DNA of 64,000 bases from Lacticaseibacillus absianus (GTDB taxonomy: Bacteria > Bacillota > Bacilli > Lactobacillales > Lactobacillaceae): contig NZ_JABEKX010000003.1 in the NCBI RefSeq assembly GCF_013407595.1, positions 124,001 to 188,000 on the forward strand, read 5' to 3'. The position numbers and the translations under genes were made by a program. Position 1 is the stretch's first letter. Every line of letters begins with the position of its first letter. This document shows, piece by piece, positions 33,135 through 43,605 of the stretch. Under the pieces are notes generated by a model. That model saw only the letters and a list, made by a program, of their open reading frames with translations, was not told where the DNA came from and made no database searches.

Positions 33135-33794
33135 ATGGCTGAAACGATCATCCCGAAGGCAACGGCCAAGCGCCTGCCGTTGTATTACCGGTACCTGAAC
33201 TTCCTGGCCAATTCCGGCACGACCAAGATCAGTTCGACGGAACTCTCCGAGGCGGTCAAGGTGGATTCTGCCACGATCCGCCGCGACTTCTCGTACTTCG
33301 GCGCGCTCGGCAAGCGCGGCTATGGCTACGATGTGATGGACCTGATCAAGTTCTTCAAGAAGATCCTGAACCAGGACCGCCTGACCAACGTTGCGCTGGT
33401 CGGGGTCGGGAACCTCGGTCACGCGCTGTTGAACTACAACTTCCGGCAGGCCAACAACATCCGCATCTCCGCGGGCTTCGACGTGAACCCGGAGATCGCC
33501 GGCACGATCCAAAGCGGGGTGCCGGTCTACCCGATGGAAGAGCTGGCCAACCAGATCCGGCAGCAGCAGATCGAGATCGTGATCCTGACCGTCCCGACCG
33601 ACGCTGCACAGTCGCTGACCGACGAGCTCGTCGCTGCCGGCATCAAGGGCATCATGAACTTCACGCCGATCCGCATCTCCGTGCCGAGCTACGTCCGGGT
33701 CCAGAACGTGGACCTCGCGACGGAGTTACAGACGCTGATCTACTTCCTCGACCACTACGGCCCGACGCTGCAAGAGAGCGACGACGCTGAGTAA
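33135..33794 (+). CDS. rex: Redox-sensing transcriptional repressor Rex
   Basis: A 219-residue Rex. The winged-helix N-terminus has [24 protein letters not shown], and the NAD(H)-binding Rossmann domain has [25 protein letters not shown] and the helix LIYFLDHYG are at the C-terminus. Rex senses the NADH/NAD+ ratio and represses fermentation genes when NADH is low. ATG 33135 follows AGAGGAGG; the earlier frame start at 33102 lacks a site. Terminator at 33806. Confidence 0.96.
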   Translation: MAETIIPKATAKRLPLYYRYLNFLANSGTTKISSTELSEAVKVDSATIRRDFSYFGALGKRGYGYDVMDLIKFFKKILNQDRLTNVALVGVGNLGHALLNYNFRQANNIRISAGFDVNPEIAGTIQSGVPVYPMEELANQIRQQQIEIVILTVPTDAAQSLTDELVAAGIKGIMNFTPIRISVPSYVRVQNVDLATELQTLIYFLDHYGPTLQESDDAE

Positions 33795-33805
33795 GCGCGG
33801 GCACG

Positions 33806-33836
33806 CAAAAGCCGCCTCCGAATGGGAGGCGGCTTT
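33806..33836. terminator. Bidirectional terminator after rex
   Basis: GCCGCCTCC-GAAT-GGGAGGCGGC flanked by AAAA and TTTT, between converging genes. Confidence 0.9.
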
Positions 33837-33864
33837 TGTGTTGCCCAGCAGGCGGCGATGTGGC

Positions 33865-34065
33865 TCACGCCCGCGCGTAGGCCGCGCGGCTCTCGGTGCT
33901 CGCGGCGCGGTACCACTGGTGAGCTTCGCGTAGGGCCATCATCAACGCCAAGTGTTCCGGGACGTTATCGGCCATCATTTGGTTGGCCAGCTCGATCGCT
34001 TTTTTGCGTACCAGCTGGCGTACCGGGATCAAGGGGTCGGGACAGTTCGTCATCGTCCAAGTCAT
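33865..34065 (-). CDS. Small conserved protein (WTxxxxPD...RKKAIELAN type)
   Basis: Sixty-six residues from ATG 34065, which has GGAGGTG upstream. MTWTMTNCPD followed by VRKKAIELANQMM and a helix ending AHQW resembles a family of small Bacilli proteins with the pattern MPWTxxDYP...RxKAIEIAN...AxxW, whose function is not known. The listed frame starts 43 codons earlier with no ribosome site. Confidence 0.65.
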   Translation of the reverse strand: MTWTMTNCPDPLIPVRQLVRKKAIELANQMMADNVPEHLALMMALREAHQWYRAASTESRAAYARA

Positions 34066-34190
34066 CTGGTCACCTCCAAAGTGTGTGGGTCGGTCGCTGT
34101 TCTTATTGTAGCGAGTTGACCGGGGCAGATGCGAGGATGAAGGTCGACTGATATCAGATCCGCGCGGCTGGCGCGGGTCACGGGTGGCGG

Positions 34191-34649
34191 TCACGCGCGG
34201 ACGTGCAGCACCGCCATGGTGTCGTCACCGTCCGTCATGCCTTGGACGACCTCGAAGCCGTGCTTGGCGTAAAACTGCGCGGCGACGCGGTTGGTCGGCG
34301 CGTAGCTGAGCACGATGTCTCGGACGGCCCACTGGTGGGTGATCTGCGCACAGATCAGCGGTAGGAACTGGCCACCGAGCCCTTGGTGCTGTAAGGCGGC
34401 GTCGATCATGAACCGGTCCAGCCAGATGTAGCCTTGGGCAGCGTTATAGGCGCCGACCATCGCAAAGCCGACCGCCACCCCGTCGCGAACTAGGGCGAAG
34501 GGGTGCCAGTCGAATTGCGGATCGGTGCGGACTTCGGCGAGCGACTGTGCGTTCGGCTCGATGAAGGCCAGCTGGTCGGGCGCGACTTGCAGCGCGATGA
34601 CTGCGCGGACGTTATCGGGGGTGACGGGTGTGATCGTGAGTGCGGACAT
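34191..34649 (-). CDS. GNAT family N-acetyltransferase
   Basis: A 152-residue acetyltransferase. The acetyl-CoA loop is HQGLGGQFLPLI, followed by SYAPTNRVAAQFYAKHGFEVV. The N-terminus has ITPVTPDNVRAVIAL and IEPNAQSLAE, similar to spermidine or diamine acetyltransferase relatives. Substrate unknown. I prefer the ATG at 34649 (GGAG 8 bases upstream) to that at 34679. Confidence 0.82.
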   Translation of the reverse strand: MSALTITPVTPDNVRAVIALQVAPDQLAFIEPNAQSLAEVRTDPQFDWHPFALVRDGVAVGFAMVGAYNAAQGYIWLDRFMIDAALQHQGLGGQFLPLICAQITHQWAVRDIVLSYAPTNRVAAQFYAKHGFEVVQGMTDGDDTMAVLHVRA

Positions 34650-34939
34650 TGGCGTGACTCCAGTCTCGTTTTGAGTCATTATACCACCGCGCGCAGCCCC
34701 GATACCGGCGATGCGCGGCTGGGGGCGTGGCGCTGGTCAGGACCGGCGCGCTCGCTAATGCGAATTGGTTATATTATGAGCTAAAAAGGGACGGCGATAT
34801 CAATAAAATCCTGAATCGGTACGGCTTAATCCTAGCACGCTTTAACCGTCTCTTACGGTTTAATAGAGCCGATTCTGTCCACCTGATACGCAAGGCCGGA
34901 CATGTTTGAACTAAAAATTGGTCCTGTGAGTCAATCGTT

Positions 34940-34967
34940 TTCAATTCCACCTGGCAGGTGTTATGAT
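34940..34967 (+). promoter_or_regulatory. Promoter with palindromic operator before the 35018 gene
   Basis: TTCAAT, a 16-bp spacer and TATGAT. CACCTGGCAGGTG, a perfect inverted repeat, lies in the spacer (34948-34960). The AT-rich DNA 34760-34930 upstream contrasts with the surroundings and holds no convincing gene. Confidence 0.5.
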
Positions 34968-35017
34968 TAGCCCAAGTTTGGATGAGCGAATGAGGGATCG
35001 GTAAGGGGGACGACAAT

Positions 35018-35731
35018 ATGACCAAGGCCCAACAATGGTGGCTCGCGGGCTTGGCGATCGCGGTGGTCGCGGCGGCGAGTCTCGGACTTTATCGTGACGA
35101 CCGGGGCGCCAAGCCCGCGCCGCTGTCAGTAACGCCGCATAGTGGCGGCGTGAAAGATCGCCAGTCTGGTCCAGACCTGTTCTTGGACGCCAAAACACCT
35201 GCGGTTGAATCCGTGAGCGACTTAGAGAAGACCGCGCAGTCAATCGTGATCGCCACTAAAACGGTGCAACATGAGCCGACCGTCAACTACGGGGCTGAAG
35301 GGGGCATCGACATTGCCTATACGCACTCGGACTTTGTGGTCGATCGGGTGATCCGCGGGACGCAACTTCGGGCGGGGGAGACGTTCAATATTCTGGAGAA
35401 CGAGGCCTATAACGCCAAGCAGGATGTGACCTACCACATCGCAGGCTATACGTTGATGGATGTCGGCGCGAAATATCTACTTTTTCTGACGTACTCGGCG
35501 CATGATGGCTGGTACCTCGTCCAAGGCATGAACACGGGCAAAGTGGCGTTGGACAGCAGTGGCACTAAGCACGCCGACCAGGTGCTTGAATCCGTCCGTG
35601 CGCGCGCCGCGGCAACGCGCGAAGACCAGTCAGGCGATCGGCGTGAGATTCTAGAGAACGCCGAGCGAGACGCGCGCATTTATGCGGCGGTACGCGCCAA
35701 GTACGCCGCACAAATTGCGACGGTCCAGTAG
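35018..35731 (+). CDS. Membrane-anchored hypothetical protein, paralogue of the 61456 gene
   Basis: A 237-residue protein with one N-terminal span (residues about 8-25) and an outside beta-rich domain. Shared with the 61456 protein are LFLDAKT, AQSIVIATKT, SDFVVDRVIR, AGETFNILENEAYNA, TYHIAGYTLMD and the C-terminal AxRAKYAxQI. The YHIAGYTLMD/GAKYLLFLTYS part resembles small extracytoplasmic barrel domains described in other Bacilli proteins, without a known role. It has its own promoter and terminator. Confidence 0.65.
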   Translation: MTKAQQWWLAGLAIAVVAAASLGLYRDDRGAKPAPLSVTPHSGGVKDRQSGPDLFLDAKTPAVESVSDLEKTAQSIVIATKTVQHEPTVNYGAEGGIDIAYTHSDFVVDRVIRGTQLRAGETFNILENEAYNAKQDVTYHIAGYTLMDVGAKYLLFLTYSAHDGWYLVQGMNTGKVALDSSGTKHADQVLESVRARAAATREDQSGDRREILENAERDARIYAAVRAKYAAQIATVQ

Positions 35732-35765
35732 TTGGGTGGCCATGCGCGCTTTTGAGTCGCAGTGT

Positions 35766-35806
35766 AACGGCCTCACGCCAGTATTCGTCCGGCGTGAGGC
35801 CGTTTC
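35766..35806 (+). terminator. Terminator of the 35018 gene
   Basis: AACGGCCTCACGCC/GGCGTGAGGCCGTT perfect stem with an 11-base loop and TTT. The same core sequence is seen at 44667. Confidence 0.8.
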
Positions 35807-35987
35807 GTTGGACTGAGCGACAGCGCGCCGGGCTTTGAGCCACGCGCACACTTGGCGATGACAGGCGGACCGTTCAAAAACGCCTCAACACGGGTTGGGG
35901 CGCTTGGTGATCATTCGCGAGTCGAAGCGGGGTTAAATTGGCCCAAGCGCCAGACATCGTGTGGCCGACCGCCTTCATTAGGGGCCC

Positions 35988-36269
35988 TCAGGGCTGCGAG
36001 GGCGAGGTGAGCACCAATAATTCATAGACGTTGTTGTGCCGGACAATGACGCTCAGCTTCTGGGCCGGATTGTCGAACGCGTACGAGATGCCAGTCTTTG
36101 GCGTGTATCTGATCTTTCGGTCGCGGGTGGGGCCTTTGACGATCTCATACGCTGAAGGGGCGGTTGACTTAGATTGCTCGGCGAGCTTTGTGCCGAGGCC
36201 CCCGATCCCGATGCCGATGAGCAACGCGGCAACAATTTTGCTAATGGGAACCAGCTTAGACTTTTTCAT
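35988..36269 (-). CDS. Small membrane-anchored protein
   Basis: A 93-residue protein: basic start, one span with a Gly/Ile-rich core (AALLIGIGIGGLGTKLA) and an outside tail of about 60 residues (VIVRHNNVYELLVL). It overlaps the upstream secreted-protein gene (ATGA), so it is translated with it. Possibly a partner or immunity-like factor of that protein; nothing in the sequence proves this. Confidence 0.6.
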   Translation of the reverse strand: MKKSKLVPISKIVAALLIGIGIGGLGTKLAEQSKSTAPSAYEIVKGPTRDRKIRYTPKTGISYAFDNPAQKLSVIVRHNNVYELLVLTSPSQP

Positions 36270-36823
36270 TTGAGACGAAGTCCGTCGTACTGATCGCTGA
36301 GGACGACATTACTGGCATAGGAGGTCGACAGAAGGGCGTTGTTCATATTGCGGTCGGGTTTGACGAGGAAACGAGTTGCCTTGACGTCGGCGTAGTAGCC
36401 CACAGCGCCAAGCCGACCCGAAGGAACTGGAAAGCTGTACGTGATGGTCGTGGTGCCGGAAAAATTAAAACTTGCTGATCCAGCGCCGTATGAGGCAGAC
36501 GCGGAGCCTGAGAAAGATTCCCCCTTTCCGAAGCTGACGGTGGCGGGCCCTTTAGCATATCCAGAAATAGCCTTTAGGAATTTGTGCTTTGTCGTATGCG
36601 AAGATACGGTAGTGAATGTTGAGTGGGTGCCCGTGGCGTCTTTAACGGGTGGGGTGAAGTAGGGATTTGAGGTCACATCGCCATCTTGCGTACCGATCTC
36701 TGGGAGGTTATTGTCGTCAGAAATTGGGATGATCGCGTCAGTCGCTGCAGAGACATTTGACGTTGTCCCCATTGCCGATCCCATCAAAGCTAAAGGTAGG
36801 ATGAACCAAAGTCGCTTAATCAT
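36266..36823 (-). CDS. Secreted Ser/Gly-rich beta protein of unknown function
   Basis: A 185-residue protein with a signal peptide (residues about 1-28, LWFILPLALMGSAMG, cleavage near VSA-ATD). The mature part has an alternating Ser/Ala/Gly stretch (KGESFSGSASASYGAGSASF) followed by FSGTTTITYSFPV and GRLGAVGYYADVKATRFLV. This pattern occurs in secreted proteins of Clostridia and Bacilli with amphipathic strands, but I cannot name the family. ATG 36823 follows GGAGGG. It forms a two-gene operon with the 93-residue anchored protein. Codon use looks less GC-rich than its neighbours. Confidence 0.6.
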   Translation of the reverse strand: MIKRLWFILPLALMGSAMGTTSNVSAATDAIIPISDDNNLPEIGTQDGDVTSNPYFTPPVKDATGTHSTFTTVSSHTTKHKFLKAISGYAKGPATVSFGKGESFSGSASASYGAGSASFNFSGTTTITYSFPVPSGRLGAVGYYADVKATRFLVKPDRNMNNALLSTSYASNVVLSDQYDGLRLK

Positions 36824-37074
36824 TTTCTTTCCCTCCATTCGGATGTGTAAATACTCATATTACTTCATCTAAAAAAGGCCGCTACGAAAAGCCGCCTAAC
36901 AGACGAATACCCTCGGGGCCGGCTCAATTTTGGCCAACACCGATCGCATTAAGACTAGCGTTGACACCGGGTCAGTGGTCGTGCAGGCGGCGCAGCAGGC
37001 CTAGGCCGTGATGCGCGCGTGTGCGTCCTTCGAAGTGCCCGTGAAGCTGATCGCCCGCCCGTAGACCAAAACAG

Positions 37075-37286
37075 GGGGCTGTGCCATAACGCGGTTTTAG
37101 CCCAGAGTATAAGAGTGCTCCCCTGCAAAACCCGAACTTAGGTTTTGCAGGGGAGCGCTCTTATACGGCTTGCGCTGCCCGTTCGAACGCAGTGAGTTAC
37201 AGGCAGACATGCGTTAGAAAGGGCGTTGCGTTATGGCACGTAACGTTATGGAATAGTCGTGCCACCAGAGGTTATGTCACAACCCC
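37075..37286 (+). repeat. Palindromic MITE-like element, copy C (full, 212 bp)
   Basis: Ends GGGGGCTGTGCCATAAC and GTTATGTCACAACCCC. The central hairpin has GAGTGCTCCCC...GGGGAGCGCTC. Just outside, CCAAAACAG on the left pairs with CTGTTTTGG on the right (13 bp when the outer G/C run is included), giving a T-tract on both strands. It starts 77 bp past the LytR-CpsA-Psr stop. The rest of 36824-37362 has no gene. Confidence 0.9.
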
Positions 37287-37362
37287 CTGTTTTGGGGTTG
37301 GCCCGCGCTGAAGCACGTTTGGGTCAGGGCCTAGAGCCGCTGCGGCCCGGCTTCGCACGGGG

Positions 37363-38424
37363 TCACAGGTCCGGGTTGTAGATCGTGTAGGTCTGGGCCG
37401 CGGCGTTATCCCAGTTGAAGCCGGTGTTGGCGTTGTTCTCGCGGATATTCTGGTTCGTCAGCTGAGTCTTCTCGAGGCCCAAGGCGACGCGCAGCTTATC
37501 GGAGACGCGCTGAAGCTCGGCGTTGGACGGGATCTGGTAGGACGACGGCCCCGGGTAGACCCAGGCATCGTGGCCCTGGACGTGGTCGGTGGTCATGGTC
37601 TTGGCCGCGCCGCGATAGTTCTGGACGAGGCTCATCATGTCGTCGAAGCTGAGGTTGGTGCGCATGTTGCCGGAGATGGTCTTGAGTAGCTGGCTGAAGT
37701 TCTTGAGGGCGTCCATCGAGACCGCTTTTTTCATGACCGCCTTGATCACCTGCTGCTGGCGCTGCTGGCGGCCGTAGTCCCCTTGGGGGTCCTCGTGGCG
37801 CATGCGCGAGTAAGCGAGGGCGAGGGCGCCGTTGAGGTGCATCTTGCCCTTGGTGAAGGTCTGGCCGCCGGTGTATTTACTGGTGAAGGTGAACGGGACG
37901 TCGACGTCGATGCCGCCGACCGCGTCCACGATCTTCTGCATCGCGGCCATGTTGACGGTCAGGTAGTACTTGATCGGCACGTTGACGAGCGCACCGGCCG
38001 TTGCGACCGCCATCTTGGAGCCGCCGATCTCGTAGGCCGCGTTGATCTTTTGCATATTGAACTTCTCGGTGCCGATCATCTTGGCCACGGTGTCGCGCGG
38101 CACGCTGACGAGGGTGGTCTTCTTCTTGGCGGGGTTGACCACCGCGATGATCATGGTGTCGGAGCGGCCCTGTTCGGTACGCCCGAACGCGCCAGAGTCC
38201 ACGCCCAGCAACAGGGCCGCGAACGGCTGCTTGTTGCGGATGGTGGTGTTGACGTTCTTATCGTTGTCGCCGAGCCCGGCGTAGGTCGAGTCGATGGCGT
38301 ATTTGGCTTGGCTGTAGAGGCGCAAGGCGTAGAGCCCCCCGGCGACCATCGCCGTGGTGATGATCAGCACGATCAGCTTGAGCAGGGGATGGCGCATACG
38401 GTTGCGGGCGGAGCGACTGTCCAT
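37363..38424 (-). CDS. LytR-CpsA-Psr (LCP) family cell-wall polymer ligase
   Basis: A 353-residue protein with a cytosolic basic start, one span (IVLIITTAMVAGGLYAL) and an LCP domain: LLLGVDSGAFGRTEQGRSDTM, VSVPRDT, KINAAYEIGG and LAYSRMRHEDPQGDYGRQQRQQQVI with its catalytic Arg/Asp residues. It attaches teichoic acids or polysaccharide to peptidoglycan. It is monocistronic and followed by repeat copy C. Confidence 0.93.
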   Translation of the reverse strand: MDSRSARNRMRHPLLKLIVLIITTAMVAGGLYALRLYSQAKYAIDSTYAGLGDNDKNVNTTIRNKQPFAALLLGVDSGAFGRTEQGRSDTMIIAVVNPAKKKTTLVSVPRDTVAKMIGTEKFNMQKINAAYEIGGSKMAVATAGALVNVPIKYYLTVNMAAMQKIVDAVGGIDVDVPFTFTSKYTGGQTFTKGKMHLNGALALAYSRMRHEDPQGDYGRQQRQQQVIKAVMKKAVSMDALKNFSQLLKTISGNMRTNLSFDDMMSLVQNYRGAAKTMTTDHVQGHDAWVYPGPSSYQIPSNAELQRVSDKLRVALGLEKTQLTNQNIRENNANTGFNWDNAAAQTYTIYNPDL

Positions 38425-38553
38425 AAGAAGACCTCGTTTCTTGATTCTGGTTTCATTGTACTGGTCCGACTGGCTTGGCGGGGCGCAACGGGCGAATTTA
38501 ACCCTCTCTTAAGCACCCGGGCGACTTTTCCCGGCCTTTGAGGGGGTCGGGGG

Positions 38554-38582
38554 TTGCATTTTGATCCGCAACTGGTTATAGT
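38554..38582 (+). promoter_or_regulatory. groESL promoter
   Basis: TTGCAT, a 17-bp spacer and TATAGT, directly before the CIRCE operator. Confidence 0.8.
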
Positions 38583-38593
38583 ATCTAGTGTAG

Positions 38594-38620
38594 TTAGCAC
38601 TTAATCATCAAGAGTGCTAA
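38594..38620 (+). promoter_or_regulatory. CIRCE operator (HrcA binding site)
   Basis: TTAGCACTT, nine bases, GAGTGCTAA: one mismatch from the CIRCE consensus. It indicates HrcA repression of groESL. Confidence 0.95.
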
Positions 38621-38652
38621 GCCTAATCAATTTCATGTATGGAGGGATTGTC

Positions 38653-38937
38653 TTGTTAAAACCATTAGGAGACCGCGTGATCGTGCAGGTCGTTGAAGAG
38701 CAGGAAGAGACCATCGGGGGCATCGTGCTGGCGAACAACGCCAAGGAGAAGCCACAATCCGGTAAGGTCGTCGCTGTCGGCGCCGGTGCGCGCACCCCAG
38801 AAGGCCAGCTGCTGCCGATGACGGTCAAAGTTGGCGACGTCGTGGTCTACGACAAGTATGCCGGTTCCGAAGTGAAGTATGACGGCGAGAAGTATCTGGT
38901 CCTGCACGAGAAGGACTTGATGGCGATCGCTGAGTAA
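38653..38937 (+). CDS. groES: Co-chaperonin GroES
   Basis: A 94-residue GroES starting at TTG 38653 ([12 protein letters not shown]), 6 bases after GGAGGG. The mobile loop [18 protein letters not shown] and [15 protein letters not shown] are typical. It caps the GroEL ring in protein folding. The listed ATG at 38638 would swallow the ribosome site. CIRCE control and groEL 43 bp downstream complete the operon. Confidence 0.96.
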   Translation: MLKPLGDRVIVQVVEEQEETIGGIVLANNAKEKPQSGKVVAVGAGARTPEGQLLPMTVKVGDVVVYDKYAGSEVKYDGEKYLVLHEKDLMAIAE

Positions 38938-38971
38938 CCCGGTCAACAACCAAATCTATTATATGAGGTGA

Positions 38972-40609
<1,638 letters not shown>

Positions 40610-40628
40610 ACCACGATCACAGTATGAC

Positions 40629-40671
40629 AATGCGGCCACCACAGGCTCAACAGTGGTGGCCGCATTTTTTT
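40629..40671 (+). terminator. Terminator of groESL
   Basis: AATGCGGCCACCAC/GTGGTGGCCGCATT perfect stem followed by a T-run. Confidence 0.93.
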
Positions 40672-40697
40672 GACGGTATGCGACTAGCGCCTAGGCA

Positions 40698-40739
40698 CGG
40701 CCCCGTGGCCACCCCAAACTTAGGGGCTTCACGGGGCCG
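40698..40739. repeat. Hairpin matching the interrupted centre of repeat copy H
   Basis: CGGCCCCGTG and CACGGGGCCG arms around an inner CCCC-AAACTTA-GGGG. The same arms and inner hairpin occur at 7221-7231 and 8951-8980, on either side of the IS3 element. Confidence 0.7.
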
Positions 40740-40835
40740 GATTGATGCGGCTGGCTTGACCCAGGTGACGGGTGGCCCCCCGCTCGCAGGCGCATTGGGG
40801 CGTGGACGGCCTGGGCCGAGCGGGGCGGGCGCCGA

Positions 40836-42029
40836 TCACGCCATTCCCAGCAGCTCCTGGCCGATCGCCAGCCCAGCACCGCCGATCGCGCCGTCGAACT
40901 CGGTGAAGGGCTTGACCGTCAGGCGCTTAGGCGTGACCGAGGTGAACTGGAACTGGTTGTCGTTGAGGTACTGTTGCAGCCGCTCGAACAAGGCGGGCCG
41001 GTCGAAGATGCGCCCGTGCAGGATCAGGCGGCGGGCGTCGATCATCAGCGTCAGGTTGTTCAGCTCCGCGGCGAGGTACTTGATGGCGACGTTCAGCGTG
41101 TTGATCACGCCGTCGTCTCCGAGGTCGTAGGCTTGCAACACGGTGGTGAAGGTGATCTGGGCCGGGTCGCTGACGAGCTGGCGCAGGTAGGTGCGCGGGG
41201 CGGTCTCGTACAGTAGGCGGGCCTTGGCGATGATGTCGTTCTCGCTTGCGTAGGTGCACAGGCAGCCGTGGCGGCCGCATTCGCATAGTGTGCCTTCCGG
41301 GTTGACGACGGTGTGCGCGATCTCGCCGACCAGTGGGTTCTGGCGGCCGTAGAGCGCGCCGTCGTGCACCGTCGAGCAGAAGATCCCGCGGGCGACGTGA
41401 AGAAAAATGAAATTGTCATCCAGGGGCGTCGTGCTGAACAGGCGCTCGGTCCACGCCATCGCGTGAGCGTTGTTCTCGAAGTAAGTGGGGAGCCCGAACG
41501 CCTGGCTGACCGGGGCGAGGTCGAAGCCCAGCCAGTGGGGGTGATTCGAGGCGATCTGCTGGGCGGCGGCGAGGTAGTGGCCGGGTAGGGCGACGCCGAC
41601 CGCCTGGATCGGGACTTCCTGGTGGCGGGCCAGGAACGCGCCGAGCGCCGTCACGAGGGTGCTCGGGGTCGATTCGCTGGGGTCAAAGACGTGCGAGAAG
41701 CGGTGTGCGACCCGGTCCAGCACCTGGCCTTGCTGGTCGACGAGCACGAAGTAGAAGCCCTTGGCGCCGAGGTCGACCCCGACGAAGTGGCGCTGGCCGG
41801 GTGCGATCTGTAGCAGCACCTTCTTGCGGCCGGCTTGCACCGCGGTGGTGTGGGCCTCGCCGAGCTCGTCGAGGTAGTGGTCTTCAAGCAGCGCGCCGGT
41901 GATGGTGCTGACCGTGGCCGGCGTGATACCGGTGTTGTGCACGATGTCGGTGCGCGACAGCGGCCCGTGGACATAGAGCTGGTCGAGCACTTGCTGGCGC
42001 AAGGCCAGTTGTTTCGGTGAAATCGTCAT
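40836..42029 (-). CDS. ROK family transcriptional regulator
   Basis: A 397-residue repressor: N-terminal winged helix (GPLSRTDIVHNTGITPATVSTI), then a ROK sugar-kinase-like domain with VGVDLGAKGFYFVLVD, the HxxxNPxG-like HTVVNPEGTLCECGRHGCL with its zinc cysteines, and GGAGLAIG. It is transcribed divergently from the PTS IIC gene and probably senses the sugar or its phosphate to control that operon. Confidence 0.9.
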   Translation of the reverse strand: MTISPKQLALRQQVLDQLYVHGPLSRTDIVHNTGITPATVSTITGALLEDHYLDELGEAHTTAVQAGRKKVLLQIAPGQRHFVGVDLGAKGFYFVLVDQQGQVLDRVAHRFSHVFDPSESTPSTLVTALGAFLARHQEVPIQAVGVALPGHYLAAAQQIASNHPHWLGFDLAPVSQAFGLPTYFENNAHAMAWTERLFSTTPLDDNFIFLHVARGIFCSTVHDGALYGRQNPLVGEIAHTVVNPEGTLCECGRHGCLCTYASENDIIAKARLLYETAPRTYLRQLVSDPAQITFTTVLQAYDLGDDGVINTLNVAIKYLAAELNNLTLMIDARRLILHGRIFDRPALFERLQQYLNDNQFQFTSVTPKRLTVKPFTEFDGAIGGAGLAIGQELLGMA

Positions 42030-42100
42030 CCTGATCGCCTCCAGCGTCAGTGTATCACGTTAGTTCTCAATTATAAATAATTATAATCGCGAAATATTAT

Positions 42101-42138
42101 TGTAAGCGCTTGACCGGGTGCGCGATCCCCACTATGAT
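42101..42138 (+). promoter_or_regulatory. PTS IIC promoter overlapping a cre-like site
   Basis: TTGACC, a 17-bp spacer and TATGAT. The -35 is overlapped by TGTAAGCGCTTGAC, close to the CcpA cre consensus in its first eleven bases. A CTTGTAAGCAAG inverted repeat follows at about 42145 (possible ROK operator). GCAGAAC...GTTCTGC at about 42170 is a leader hairpin. Confidence 0.65.
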
Positions 42139-42242
42139 TACGCTTGTAAGCAAGAGCTCACCGGTGATCGGCAGAACTTTTCCCTTTGTTCTGCTAGGCT
42201 TATATTTGATTATAAAATAGAACTTATTCAGGAGGGAATTTT

Positions 42243-43592
42243 ATGGACAACGAGAAACAATCTGGCCTCAACGCCTTCATCGAAAAGCGCCTGATGCCAG
42301 TCGCGGTGCGCTTGGGCCAGTTCAAGCCGCTGATCGCCATCCGTGACGGGATCGCGATGGCGATGCCGCTGATCATCATCGGCTCGATCTTCTTGATCCT
42401 CGGCAGCTTCCCGATCACGGCGTGGACCGACTGGGTCGCCAACACCGCGATCGACGGCGTCAGCATCGCCGCGATCTTCAACAAGATCGTCAACGGCTCC
42501 TTCGGTATCTTGGGCCTGATCGGGGCCTTCGGGATCGCGTCGAGCTACGCCGAACAGCACAACACCGACGGCAAGTCCGCCGGCGTGATCGCCGTCGCTG
42601 CCTTCTTCGTCGTCACCCCGAGCATCATGAGTGGCGACAAGGCGCCGCTTGAGGGGATGCCTTACGGGTACCTCGGCTCCAAGGGGCTGTTCATCGCGAT
42701 CATCATCGGGCTGATCACCGGTGGGCTGTTCCAGTGGTTCATCAACCACGGCATCGAGATCAAGATGCCGGACACCGTGCCCCCAGCAGTGGCGAAGAGC
42801 TTCTCCGCGCTGATCCCGGGCGCGGCAGTCATCACCCTGTTCGGCGCCGTGTACGCCTTGTTCACCTGGACCGGATTGGGCAACATCCATGATCTGCTGA
42901 TGCACATTTTCGCCAAGCCGTTCGGCGTCCTCTCTGACACCCTCGGCGGCACGCTGGTCTCCATCGCCTTGGTCAGCCTGTTCTGGTTCGTCGGAATCCA
43001 CGGGGCCAACGTCGTCAACAGTGTCATCTCCCCGCTGTGGTTGATGAACACCGACGCCAACCGGGTGCTGTTCAAAGCCGGCCACCTCGACCTCGAACAC
43101 GGCGGCCACATCATCAGCCAGGGCTTCATCGACAACTTCGTCTACATGGGCGGCGGTGGGGCGACCCTCGGGCTGGTGCTCGCGATCGGGTTGCTCGTCG
43201 TGATGCGGCGCGCCAGCAAGCAGCTTGAGATCCTCGCGCCGCTGACCATCACCCCGGGCTTGTTCAACATCAACGAGCCGACCATGTTCGGGCTGCCGAT
43301 CGTGCTCAACACGACGCTGTTGATCCCGTTCATCGTCGCCCCGATGATCAACGCGGTCACCACGTATTTTGCCATGAAGACCGGGATCGTGCCGCTGGCG
43401 ACCGGGGTGCTCGTGCCTTGGACGATGCCACCAGTGCTGTCGGGCTTCCTCGCCACGAACAGCTGGACCGGCTCGCTCCTGCAGCTGATCAACATCGTCT
43501 TGGACGTCCTGGTCTACCTGCCGTTCCTGATGTCTGTCAACAAGCAACAAGTCTTAGAAGAAGCCGGCGACTTGACCGCCGACGCGCAATAA
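42243..43592 (+). CDS. PTS lactose/cellobiose-family transporter subunit IIC
   Basis: A 449-residue IIC permease with about ten spans: AIRDGIAMAMPLIIIGSIFL at the start, FFVVTPSIM, FWFVGIHGANVVNSVISPLW and ITPGLFNINEPTMFGLPIVLN with the conserved NEP sugar-site motif. It would import a beta-glucoside or oligosaccharide with phosphorylation. No IIA or IIB gene is adjacent, so it must use subunits encoded elsewhere. ATG 42243 follows AGGAGGG. Next in the operon is the DUF7916-type gene. Confidence 0.92.
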   Translation: MDNEKQSGLNAFIEKRLMPVAVRLGQFKPLIAIRDGIAMAMPLIIIGSIFLILGSFPITAWTDWVANTAIDGVSIAAIFNKIVNGSFGILGLIGAFGIASSYAEQHNTDGKSAGVIAVAAFFVVTPSIMSGDKAPLEGMPYGYLGSKGLFIAIIIGLITGGLFQWFINHGIEIKMPDTVPPAVAKSFSALIPGAAVITLFGAVYALFTWTGLGNIHDLLMHIFAKPFGVLSDTLGGTLVSIALVSLFWFVGIHGANVVNSVISPLWLMNTDANRVLFKAGHLDLEHGGHIISQGFIDNFVYMGGGGATLGLVLAIGLLVVMRRASKQLEILAPLTITPGLFNINEPTMFGLPIVLNTTLLIPFIVAPMINAVTTYFAMKTGIVPLATGVLVPWTMPPVLSGFLATNSWTGSLLQLINIVLDVLVYLPFLMSVNKQQVLEEAGDLTADAQ

Positions 43593-43605
43593 AAGGAGAG
43601 TTCTC

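Noticed and set aside
34727-34909. Possible 60-residue gene in AT-rich DNA
   Set aside because: It starts at GTG with a poor ribosome site, has no conserved pattern, and may just reflect the low GC of this patch.
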